64,000 bases of DNA from Halocatena salina (GTDB taxonomy: Archaea > Halobacteriota > Halobacteria > Halobacteriales > Haloarculaceae). Under the pieces are notes generated by a model that was given only the letters and a program-made list of their open reading frames with translations, was not told where the DNA came from and did not search any database. This document shows, one piece after another, positions 46,618-55,119 of the stretch. Location: positions 1-64,000 of the forward strand of contig NZ_CP096023.1 in the NCBI RefSeq assembly GCF_023115355.1, read 5' to 3'. The position numbers were made by a program, and so were the translations under genes. Positions within the stretch are counted from its first letter, which is position 1, and each line of letters opens with the position of its first letter.

Positions 46618-49600
46618 ATGCAAGGGAATTCTCCGCAGCAACGAAAGGCCCAACTCGATAAGGAAGAGCGCGAGCATCTCGAGGATATCGTCACCGAAAT
46701 GCGCGAGCGCGTGGAGGCGAACGTCCGCTATCAGCTCGAAGAATACGATCTCGAAGATGAGCCTGCCGAGGACGCGTCCCTGCGTGACGAGCAGGAAGAC
46801 CTCGTCGAAGCGATCGAACTCGAAATTGTCGATGGGGACGAGTGGGCGGATGGATACGAGCAGTACATTACGGGCGTTGGCTACACGATCGTCAATCGGT
46901 TGGCTGCGCTGCGGTGTATGGAAGTTCGTGGCTTCATTGACGACGAGGTCACGGCCTTCCGCGAGGACGGGCTTACGCCAGCAGCCGACCGGCTGGTTAC
47001 AGAGGAGTTTATGCTTGAGGAAGAGGCCGTCCTCGAAGCCTACCGAAACGTGTGCGACGACCTCACCGAGGAGATCGAGATTCTCTTCGATCGTTCGACT
47101 GTCTACAGCCTGGTTGACCCCGATGACGACACGTTCGAGGAACTCTGCGGGATGCTAGATGATGTGCCGGATGCGGTCTGGCGGGCTGACGACGTGCTGG
47201 GCTGGGTCTATGAATACTATAACCGCCCCGTGGTTGAGGCACTTGACGCGAAGAACACTCTTGAACCTGAGGATGTGGGTCCGGCGAACCAGTTCTACAC
47301 GCCCCATTGGGTTGTTCGAATGCTCACTGATAATAGTCTCGGCAAGCTCTATCTCGAATCAACCGGAAACGAATCGACTGTCCCTGCCCCCGAGGACCTT
47401 TCACCGGAAGAACGAAAAGAACGCCTCGTTACCCCAGAGGATGCGCCAGACATTCCTAGTCTCTGTACGTATCTCATTCCCGATAACGAGAATCAGGAGG
47501 CTCCGTCGTTCGACCATCCCTCGGAGCTTCGTGTGATCGATCCAGCGTGTGGGAGCGGCCACTTTTTACTTTACGCCTTCGATGTCCTCGAACGCATCTG
47601 GTGGACCGAAACCGATCTCGATCGTGGTGAGATTCCGGCGAAGATCCTTGAACACAACCTCTACGGCGTCGACATTGATCTGCGATCCTGTCAACTATCT
47701 GCATTCAATCTCTATCTGAAGGCCCGAACCCGCGCCGAACAGGAGGGTAACGACAGGTTCGAGATACCTACCGTCGGCATCGTCTGCGCTGACGCTCGGG
47801 TTGCCGAGGTTGAGACGGCCGTCGATGTGCTTGACGAGATTACGGGAGAGGGAACCGACGTTCGGGAGGCGCTTGAGGAGATCATTGAGGAGTTCCAGAC
47901 GACGGAAGCACTCGGGAGCCTGCTTGACGTGCAGAGTGTGTTGGCCGAGGAGTTCGTGAAGGACCAGACAGACGTCATGGAGTGGAGTGGGGAAGGTCCA
48001 CACACGCTGAACGGATTTCTAAAACGGCTCAGGACGGCCGTCGAGAAACGAACGTCAGACTCGTTCGGCGAACAGAATTTGCGGAGCTTACTGCATCTAC
48101 TGGTGGTGTTGACACAGGACTACGACGTGGCGCTGATGAATCCGCCGTATGGGATGCGTGGGCGGATGCCCGAGGATGTGAAAAGCTATGTCGAACAACA
48201 GTACCAACACTATCCCGACTATTATATCAACTTTTTCGAGGTCTGTGAGCGTCTCTCGAAAGAACATGGTCGTGTCGGGATGCTTATCCCGTGGTCGTTC
48301 ATGTTCCGGAAGGTCTTCGAAAGCTTCCGAGTTGATTTTGTCGGCGAAGATCGACGTTTCGACTTTCTCGCTGAGTTCGGTTATGATATCCTTGACAACG
48401 CGACTGTCGGAACAGTGGGAACAGTCGTCCGGGTTGGCACTGCTGGGAATGGCAAGGGGACTTTTATTCGTCTGCATGATGTTCCGAAAGCGGATAAGGA
48501 AAGTAGACTCCTTAACGCTGCTTTCGTTAATGCGTATGACGGGGACGTACAGCGGCGGTTCACGCGTGACACGTCTGAGTTCTCCATGGTCCCTGGAGCC
48601 TCCATCTCTTATTGGGTACCGAAGGATCTCAGAGAACTCTATAAGGCTGAGACAGTCTTGGATGCAGATAATGCAGACTTACCTACAAGAGAGGGGATAG
48701 GTGTTGTCAAGCAAGGATTGGCGACAGGTAACGATGACCGTTTCTTCCGTTATTTCTGGGAGGTAGAATGCTGCGAAAATAACTTTGCACCTATCTCAAA
48801 AGGGGGAGAAGATGCCTGGCTACTTCCGAGAATAAGCAAAGCGGTACACTGGGAAGAGAATGGGAAAGAGGTCCGTAGATACCCTGGCTCCTATCCCCGG
48901 AATACGAATCTTTACTTCACGGAAGGCGTATCATTTAATAGCAGGAAGCGTAGTGGACGGAATTTCGGTTACATGCATCGACAGTCGGTTTTCTCTCATG
49001 TTGGGACTGCAATTTTCCCAGATAAGATGGATGCTTGGCCACTTATCGCATACCTCAATAGTCGGCTCGTTACGTACCTCAAATTTGCTCAAACGTTCGA
49101 GCGAAAGTGGGAGGTGAGTACAGTCGCACGGCTACCCGTAATTGATGCCGTTTTTGATCATGAAGAGGAATTAGCAAATGCAGCCAAAGAACAGGTAGCC
49201 AATGTGGTTTCTAAGCGAAGCGTTGAGTTTACTTCCCCCCATTTCTCAGGCTGTCTGATCGCTCAAATGATTGGATATGAACTAACAAGGTCTTCTAATC
49301 ATCCTCATCGAACCATATTGGATGATGTTCCATGGACATCTCCACCCCAGGTCGACTCTGATACGACGTTCGAAGAAATGAGCAAGTTAGCGAATCAACA
49401 TCTCTTAGAGATCGACGAGGACCTTGAACGAGTTGCACAGGAAACTGATAATATACTCTTCAATTATGTGGGAATCACCGATGAGCAAAGAGAAAATATT
49501 CTTCGGGAGGTTGGTTTGCGAACGATCGACGATCCTCTCGACAATAAAAAGAAGGACAACCTCCAAACGATACCGTCAGAGGAACAAGCGATCGAAACTG

Positions 49601-50832
49601 AGCACTTGCTCAAAGACTTCCTGCTTCAGTTGAGTATGGATCTCTTATCCGAGGATAGCGACGGGATCATTCCAGTCTCAGATATTACGGAGAAAGATAA
49701 TTTACTCTCCCGCATCGAAGGCGAGTTTGAGCGGCTCTTCGGTGAGCATGCTGACGATCGCCTCGCAGAGGTCGATCAGCTCCTTGGTACCGAGCCACCG
49801 GCCGAAGAGGCCTACCCGAACCTGCGAACGTGGCTCGAAGACGATCTCTTCGAGTATCACATCTCGACGTTCGACCGAACGCCGATCCTCTGGCAGTTAA
49901 CGACCGAGCAGCTCGTTTCCGACCCGGAGGGCGAAGGGTTCGTCTGTCTCGTCGACTACCATCAACTCGACGCGAACGTCTTCGACCAGCTCCAAAACCG
50001 CTACCTCGAACCCCGGAAAGCATATCTCCGGGAACAACGGAGCGCGGCCAACCGACGCCGGAGCGACGACTCGCTCTCGACTACCGAGCAGGCAGCAGCC
50101 GTCACGGAGTACGAACGATGTGAGAGCGGCCTCGAACAGATCAGTGCATTCGAAGACCGGATGGCTGAACTCGCACAGACCACTCCTCGCGCATGGTCAG
50201 AAGCAAATCAGGAACTCGCCGCGGCGACGGCCAAACGGGTCATGGAGTTCCGCGAACGAACGGCCACCCGACTGGAGACGCTTGAGCAACTCGCTGATCT
50301 TGACGATGTCGACATGGGTGAGCTGTTTAGCCCAACGTTCTACGAAACCGTCCAAGAGAACCGCGAGGAGTGGCTCGATGCGCTCAACGACCTCGAAACC
50401 GCATTCGAAGCCTATGCGAAAGATGGTTCCGAGCCGGTCGAGGCCCACCTGTACGACCTCTTCGAGTACTACCATGACCTTGTGGGATCGTCCCACTACG
50501 CGAGCAATGGCATCCTCTTTATGACCTACTACTTCGACAAGTTCGACGATGCTGGCCAGACACAGATCGGCGACGGGGGCGTCTCCGAACGCCAGCGTCT
50601 CCTCTCCGAACTGGCGAATGACCTCGGGGACTACCAGGCACTCGCAGACGAGATCGCAGGCGCCTGCGAGGAAATCGCAGCCGACATCTCCTCCGACTGG
50701 TCAGACCGGGCCCTGTCAGAAATCACGACCGCTGGCTACCAACCCAACCAAAAGCACGGCGTGGCGATCAACATCACACCCCTCGCGGAGAAGAATATCG
50801 TCCCAGTGATTGTCGAAGATAAAATGCTGTAG
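46618..50832 (+). CDS. pglX: BREX DNA methyltransferase PglX
   Basis: A 1404-residue adenine-N6 methyltransferase. The AdoMet motif I is DPACGSGHF at about 308-316 and the catalytic motif IV NPPYG at about 508-512. Long helical regions precede and follow them, the latter including the target-recognition part (about 620-900). PglX marks host DNA and is needed for phage exclusion. The last third (about 990-1404) is highly charged and helical. Base composition between about 48600 and 49700 is clearly more AT-rich than the rest of the gene, which hints that the recognition segment was exchanged. The gene ends four bases from the convergent OLD gene. Confidence 0.93.
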   Translation: MQGNSPQQRKAQLDKEEREHLEDIVTEMRERVEANVRYQLEEYDLEDEPAEDASLRDEQEDLVEAIELEIVDGDEWADGYEQYITGVGYTIVNRLAALRCMEVRGFIDDEVTAFREDGLTPAADRLVTEEFMLEEEAVLEAYRNVCDDLTEEIEILFDRSTVYSLVDPDDDTFEELCGMLDDVPDAVWRADDVLGWVYEYYNRPVVEALDAKNTLEPEDVGPANQFYTPHWVVRMLTDNSLGKLYLESTGNESTVPAPEDLSPEERKERLVTPEDAPDIPSLCTYLIPDNENQEAPSFDHPSELRVIDPACGSGHFLLYAFDVLERIWWTETDLDRGEIPAKILEHNLYGVDIDLRSCQLSAFNLYLKARTRAEQEGNDRFEIPTVGIVCADARVAEVETAVDVLDEITGEGTDVREALEEIIEEFQTTEALGSLLDVQSVLAEEFVKDQTDVMEWSGEGPHTLNGFLKRLRTAVEKRTSDSFGEQNLRSLLHLLVVLTQDYDVALMNPPYGMRGRMPEDVKSYVEQQYQHYPDYYINFFEVCERLSKEHGRVGMLIPWSFMFRKVFESFRVDFVGEDRRFDFLAEFGYDILDNATVGTVGTVVRVGTAGNGKGTFIRLHDVPKADKESRLLNAAFVNAYDGDVQRRFTRDTSEFSMVPGASISYWVPKDLRELYKAETVLDADNADLPTREGIGVVKQGLATGNDDRFFRYFWEVECCENNFAPISKGGEDAWLLPRISKAVHWEENGKEVRRYPGSYPRNTNLYFTEGVSFNSRKRSGRNFGYMHRQSVFSHVGTAIFPDKMDAWPLIAYLNSRLVTYLKFAQTFERKWEVSTVARLPVIDAVFDHEEELANAAKEQVANVVSKRSVEFTSPHFSGCLIAQMIGYELTRSSNHPHRTILDDVPWTSPPQVDSDTTFEEMSKLANQHLLEIDEDLERVAQETDNILFNYVGITDEQRENILREVGLRTIDDPLDNKKKDNLQTIPSEEQAIETEHLLKDFLLQLSMDLLSEDSDGIIPVSDITEKDNLLSRIEGEFERLFGEHADDRLAEVDQLLGTEPPAEEAYPNLRTWLEDDLFEYHISTFDRTPILWQLTTEQLVSDPEGEGFVCLVDYHQLDANVFDQLQNRYLEPRKAYLREQRSAANRRRSDDSLSTTEQAAAVTEYERCESGLEQISAFEDRMAELAQTTPRAWSEANQELAAATAKRVMEFRERTATRLETLEQLADLDDVDMGELFSPTFYETVQENREEWLDALNDLETAFEAYAKDGSEPVEAHLYDLFEYYHDLVGSSHYASNGILFMTYYFDKFDDAGQTQIGDGGVSERQRLLSELANDLGDYQALADEIAGACEEIAADISSDWSDRALSEITTAGYQPNQKHGVAINITPLAEKNIVPVIVEDKML

Positions 50833-50836
50833 GCGA

Positions 50837-52516
50837 CTATGCGTTCGCCTGTTCTACACAAGAATCGAGGAACCCTTCAATCTCCTCGATCGATTTTCCG
50901 TTCTCATACATCCACTCGATTATCTGCTTTCCGTGTTCTATCTTCTTGTAACAGCCTGAATTCTCGACCCCGGGAGGCATATTCTGCTCCGCCACCATCT
51001 GGTTAACCTTCCCCTCAACGTCACAGAATTCAGTAATGTCGTCTCTAGAAACAGAAATGGATAACACTTCGCCGATCCCGTCAGGATAGAAGTAGTTCTC
51101 TATCTCTCTGTGTTCCAGAACATGACAGTCAATCCCAGCGCTTTCAGCATGCTCTCTCAATTGCGCCACTTTTGGCTTAAGTTCATCTTCTCTGTCTTTC
51201 CTGTCACTATCCAACAGGAACGCGAAGTGGCGGTTTATCTTCTTTAATTTTCTTGGCTTACAATGACTGATATTACCTGTTCCACCGAGATGTTGGATGG
51301 TGATGTTATGTTCTTGCCAGTTATCGTAATACGAATCGGCAATTGTTTCGAGGATCTTTACGTCGGATGGGCCCTCTACGTAGATTACGAAGTCACTCTG
51401 GAGGATGTCGCTGTTCCGTGCCCCGATCTCATCGACTGCTTTGAAGGCATCCTCCTCAATACGCTCGAAGGTCGTGATACCGGAATCACGACGGGTGATG
51501 TACATCTCTGCGGCCGTTCGGTTATCGATAAACACCTGTGAGTGCGTGGTTATTACTACCTGGCCACCGCTATCAGCGATACTTCGCAATGCGTCCAGCA
51601 TCTTCCGTTCGGCTGCTGGATGGAGAAAGTTACCTGGCTCCTCGAAAAGCAGCATATACCCCTCACCTACTTGAAGGTCGACATAGGCTTGCATCATTGA
51701 TAGAAGAAGGAGACTTCCCACACCTGACCCACGCTCATGGACGTCTATACTCTCGGAGAGATGCTTGTCCTCGAGATGAATTTTCGGAGAGATTGCCTTG
51801 CTGATTTGGATACTTCCCGGCCTCATATTCACCTTTTCAACGTCGGCTAGATGTGCCTGCATGTACTCGGTCAACCGCTCCCCAATACCTTCTGAAGTCT
51901 CTTCGAGTGAATGTTTAAGCTCCTCGATTTGTTGATCAATTTCGTCGTGGAGTCCACCGCCTTTTAGAACTGGCATGAGGAGCTTGTTCAGAAAAGTACC
52001 ACCCTTCAGCTTTGTCTCCTCGTTCACATCACGTTCAGCGAAAATCGGGAGTGGCTCTGGGAAATACTCCCAGATGAAGTTCCGTGATTTCGCTTTGTAG
52101 AGTTCTTCTCCATCAACGACGACTGCTCCCTTAGCCATTTTTTCGCCATTGACGTAGGTTTCGGCTTTAGGCGTCGTTCCATCCCGTCGCGTGAACTCCT
52201 TTTCAATTGTAAATGTCTCATTCACATCGGGGAGGTAATCTTCGGTCAGTACATCTTCAAGGTCTGTGGGGACTTCTGCAAGTTTCGCAATGAATGAAAT
52301 TGACTCAGCTTCGCACTTGTGGAAGTGTTCGTTCTCGGGTTTACCACCATCCAGGAAGATAGAAAGTGCCTCAAGGAAAGATGATTTGCCAGCATCGTTT
52401 TTCCCGATGAAAGTCGTTATATCACCGATGTTGATTGGGCCTGAATCCTGAATTGGTTTGTAATTTTTGACCTCGAATGTGTCAATCGTGATCATTGCCA
52501 TTTGGAATTTCGACAT
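50837..52516 (-). CDS. OLD-family ATPase with TOPRIM nuclease domain
   Basis: A 559-residue protein. The ABC/SMC-type ATPase has Walker A GKNDAGKSS at 38-46, a signature-like region (GSGVGSLLLLSMMQAY), Walker B LLFEEPGNFLHP and switch ITTHSQVF. The C-terminal TOPRIM domain has FVIYVEGPSDVKILE and FAFLLDSDRKD. This is the OLD layout, also used by GajA of Gabija and by retron and PARIS effectors. It is read antisense to BREX, tail-to-tail with pglX and divergent from pglZ, so it looks like a guest. No UvrD-type GajB partner is beside it. MITIDTFEVKNYKP at 52495 is another possible start. Confidence 0.88.
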   Translation of the reverse strand: MSKFQMAMITIDTFEVKNYKPIQDSGPINIGDITTFIGKNDAGKSSFLEALSIFLDGGKPENEHFHKCEAESISFIAKLAEVPTDLEDVLTEDYLPDVNETFTIEKEFTRRDGTTPKAETYVNGEKMAKGAVVVDGEELYKAKSRNFIWEYFPEPLPIFAERDVNEETKLKGGTFLNKLLMPVLKGGGLHDEIDQQIEELKHSLEETSEGIGERLTEYMQAHLADVEKVNMRPGSIQISKAISPKIHLEDKHLSESIDVHERGSGVGSLLLLSMMQAYVDLQVGEGYMLLFEEPGNFLHPAAERKMLDALRSIADSGGQVVITTHSQVFIDNRTAAEMYITRRDSGITTFERIEEDAFKAVDEIGARNSDILQSDFVIYVEGPSDVKILETIADSYYDNWQEHNITIQHLGGTGNISHCKPRKLKKINRHFAFLLDSDRKDREDELKPKVAQLREHAESAGIDCHVLEHREIENYFYPDGIGEVLSISVSRDDITEFCDVEGKVNQMVAEQNMPPGVENSGCYKKIEHGKQIIEWMYENGKSIEEIEGFLDSCVEQANA

Positions 52517-52844
52517 CTCATGATAGTACCATAAGTCTTCTGTAGGTAACGATCGGATGGATAGTTCAGAAGAGCCGAACCGATGGAGGCAGTCCCCCGA
52601 CTAACGTGCGCTATTCCAGATCGTATTCGAGTTGATCGCGGTTGTAGTTGTCGATACGAGCGATGAAATTATATCTTTCTATGATATAGAATCGGGTTAT
52701 TATTCTGATTAAATATTATGGTTCCCATAGATGTCGACAATTGCATGTGTTTGAACTCGGAATGTTGTAGCGAAATTAATAAATGTTGCCCCATCTCATT
52801 AATTCACAGACCGAACAAACTCATTTGTAATTCTTTAATCATTC
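52517..52844. other. Divergent spacer between OLD gene and pglZ
   Basis: A gene-free AT-rich stretch that must hold promoters for both neighbours. AAATATTATGG at about 52709-52719 and AATTAATAAATG around 52776-52787 are TATA-like. No frame reads as protein. Confidence 0.45.
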
Positions 52845-55037
52845 ATGCAAGCAACTCAGACCCTCCCCGACGCCGCGAAAGACACTATCCGGCGAGAGTT
52901 CGACCATGCCGAGTCGGACGAGCCGATCGTGCTCTGGTGGGATGATGGACACTACCTTGAAGACATCCTTCAGCAGGCCTGCGACGAACTCGACGTCCAC
53001 CTAAAGATTGCCGAGGAGACACCGTTGGACCTCCGCACTGATCCCGTCGATGGCGAGCAGGTTTGGTACGTCCCACACGTCAAAGACCCCGAAGACGTCG
53101 AGGGAGACTATGACTGGTTTCGCGACATCGAACACACGGGCAGCGAAGTAGCGTTGAGTATCGAAGACCTCACCGTCCGCGTCTTTGGGAGCGAACAGCT
53201 CCAGGCGTGGGAACTAAAAAACGCCACCGAAGCTGACAGCCACCAACAGCGACGGGAAATTGCACGGATCCTCCACGACCAACTGACTGGCGGTCAACTC
53301 CCGACGCTCGAACAACTCCGCACCCAGATCGTTACCGGCGGCTACACCGATCCTGTGGCGTTCATTCTGGAGAACGGCTGGGCCAACATCGACGACGACC
53401 GCCAGACCGTCGACCAGATGAAGGACTTGCTGACCAGCGAAGGCGTCGACGCGGTCGCCGGCGAAACTGAGCCGACAGATATTGTTACACAGACCCGTCG
53501 CTGGGCCGTCGCTGAGTGGCTCATTCACGCTGGAGCTGCTCCCGACCTGTTTCCCAGCGGGTTCCGCGCTGAGACGGCTGGGGCCCACGATCTCCCGGAA
53601 CTCAAGTCTGTACTGAACAACACAGCTACTTCCGGCGTTATCGCCGACCAATACCTCGGCGAAGAGCTGTGGCCCGACGTCGTTCGAGAGTTGGACAACC
53701 CGTGGCAGCTCGTAGATTGTCTCGTCGACGCCGCACTCGAACGACGACTCTGGGAGGAGTGGCATGCGTCCTTCGAGGCTGGCGAGTACGAACCGTGCCT
53801 TGACCGGGCTGACGAGCGATGCGAGGCACTTCGCGGGAGGGAGGGTTACCATAGCGAGTACCGGGGTGCATACGGCCCCGACAACGCGTGGACACAGACG
53901 TGGGAGCAGGCCACCGAGATTGCTCGCCTCGCCCACCGGTTCGACACGTGGAACGAGCGTGCAACCGACGACATCGTCTCCCTCTATGCCGACGAGGACG
54001 ATGGAACGTGGCAGATCGACAACGCTGTGCTCAATCTCGTCGTTTCCGGCGAACCCGAGACAAACCTTCCCGATGCCCACCCGGCGACAGAGACCCTCGC
54101 CGATCTCCGTACTCACCTTCAGTCGGAGTACGTCAAGTATCTCGAAGACCTCGGTGACCTCGTCGCCGAGACCGTTGAGGCTGGTGCTCCGTTTGTCAAC
54201 GAAGACCACACCTATCAGTTCTTCACCAAGGAATCCACTGGGCTCGAAAGCGGCCAGTCCGTTGCGCTGTTTGTCATCGACGCACTCCGATTCGATCTTG
54301 CTCGCCGACTCGTGGACCAACTGCGCGAACATATCGCAACCTTGCCAGCTGATGCGCCTGAGTTTGCAATCGAGGAGAGCGTCTGGCTCGGCACGCTCCC
54401 TTCGTCGACGAAATTCGGAAAGGCCGCACTCACGCCGGGCGAAGTCCAGATGTTCGATATCTCGCTCGTCAACGGTGACCTACAGCCGCTCCGGAACAAT
54501 CGTCACGTCACGTCGAATCGGCGTGGGTCGTTGCTGGATAGCGACGGCTGGACGGTTACCCGTGAGGAAGACGACGGTTGGCAGTCCCCCCGTGTGGCCT
54601 ACTACGAAAACGACATCGACGACATGGGGGAGAAGGGACTCAGCGACATCGAGGAATTGCTTGCTCGACGCGTCGAGAGCCTTGCCGACTTCATCGGGGA
54701 AAAACTCGAACAGGGCGAGTGGGATCAAGCGTACATCCTAACCGACCACGGGTTCGTCCTGCTGCCTCAGCAGTTCACGCCAGAGCGGATCGATCGACCG
54801 GCAGAAGCAACGGACTCGGGACGGCGATGGATTGCCGGCGAAGACATGGATGAGGACAATCCGGGGGTGTTACTCGATGCAAGCACTCGGCTTGGGTATC
54901 TGGACGCCAACGTCAGCATCCTTACTAGTCCGCTTAAGTACTTCAGAAAGCGCGGTCGCGATGATGCTCGCTTCTACCACAGCGGACTGTTACCACAAGA
55001 GTTCGTGCTGAACTTCATTAGCATTACGAAGGGCTGA
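52845..55037 (+). CDS. pglZ: BREX phosphatase-like protein PglZ
   Basis: A 730-residue protein of the alkaline-phosphatase superfamily. The metal-site motif is FVIDALRFDLA with D479, and the second is LTDHGFVLLP with D634 and H635. The N-terminal half (IVLWWDDGHYLEDILQQACD, VWYVPHVKD) is typical of PglZ. PglZ is shared by all BREX types and has metal-dependent nuclease activity in tested members. It is separated from pglX by the antisense OLD gene and has its own upstream spacer. Confidence 0.92.
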   Translation: MQATQTLPDAAKDTIRREFDHAESDEPIVLWWDDGHYLEDILQQACDELDVHLKIAEETPLDLRTDPVDGEQVWYVPHVKDPEDVEGDYDWFRDIEHTGSEVALSIEDLTVRVFGSEQLQAWELKNATEADSHQQRREIARILHDQLTGGQLPTLEQLRTQIVTGGYTDPVAFILENGWANIDDDRQTVDQMKDLLTSEGVDAVAGETEPTDIVTQTRRWAVAEWLIHAGAAPDLFPSGFRAETAGAHDLPELKSVLNNTATSGVIADQYLGEELWPDVVRELDNPWQLVDCLVDAALERRLWEEWHASFEAGEYEPCLDRADERCEALRGREGYHSEYRGAYGPDNAWTQTWEQATEIARLAHRFDTWNERATDDIVSLYADEDDGTWQIDNAVLNLVVSGEPETNLPDAHPATETLADLRTHLQSEYVKYLEDLGDLVAETVEAGAPFVNEDHTYQFFTKESTGLESGQSVALFVIDALRFDLARRLVDQLREHIATLPADAPEFAIEESVWLGTLPSSTKFGKAALTPGEVQMFDISLVNGDLQPLRNNRHVTSNRRGSLLDSDGWTVTREEDDGWQSPRVAYYENDIDDMGEKGLSDIEELLARRVESLADFIGEKLEQGEWDQAYILTDHGFVLLPQQFTPERIDRPAEATDSGRRWIAGEDMDEDNPGVLLDASTRLGYLDANVSILTSPLKYFRKRGRDDARFYHSGLLPQEFVLNFISITKG

Positions 55038-55119
55038 ACGCAGACTGGAAGATCAATCACCATATGGACAGACCAACAATATTGAAGAAGCCATCTCGCA
55101 TTGATAGATATATCGATCG

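Noticed and set aside
53214-54332. 372-codon minus-strand frame opposite pglZ
   Set aside because: Long only because the GC-rich pglZ gene leaves few stops in this antisense frame.
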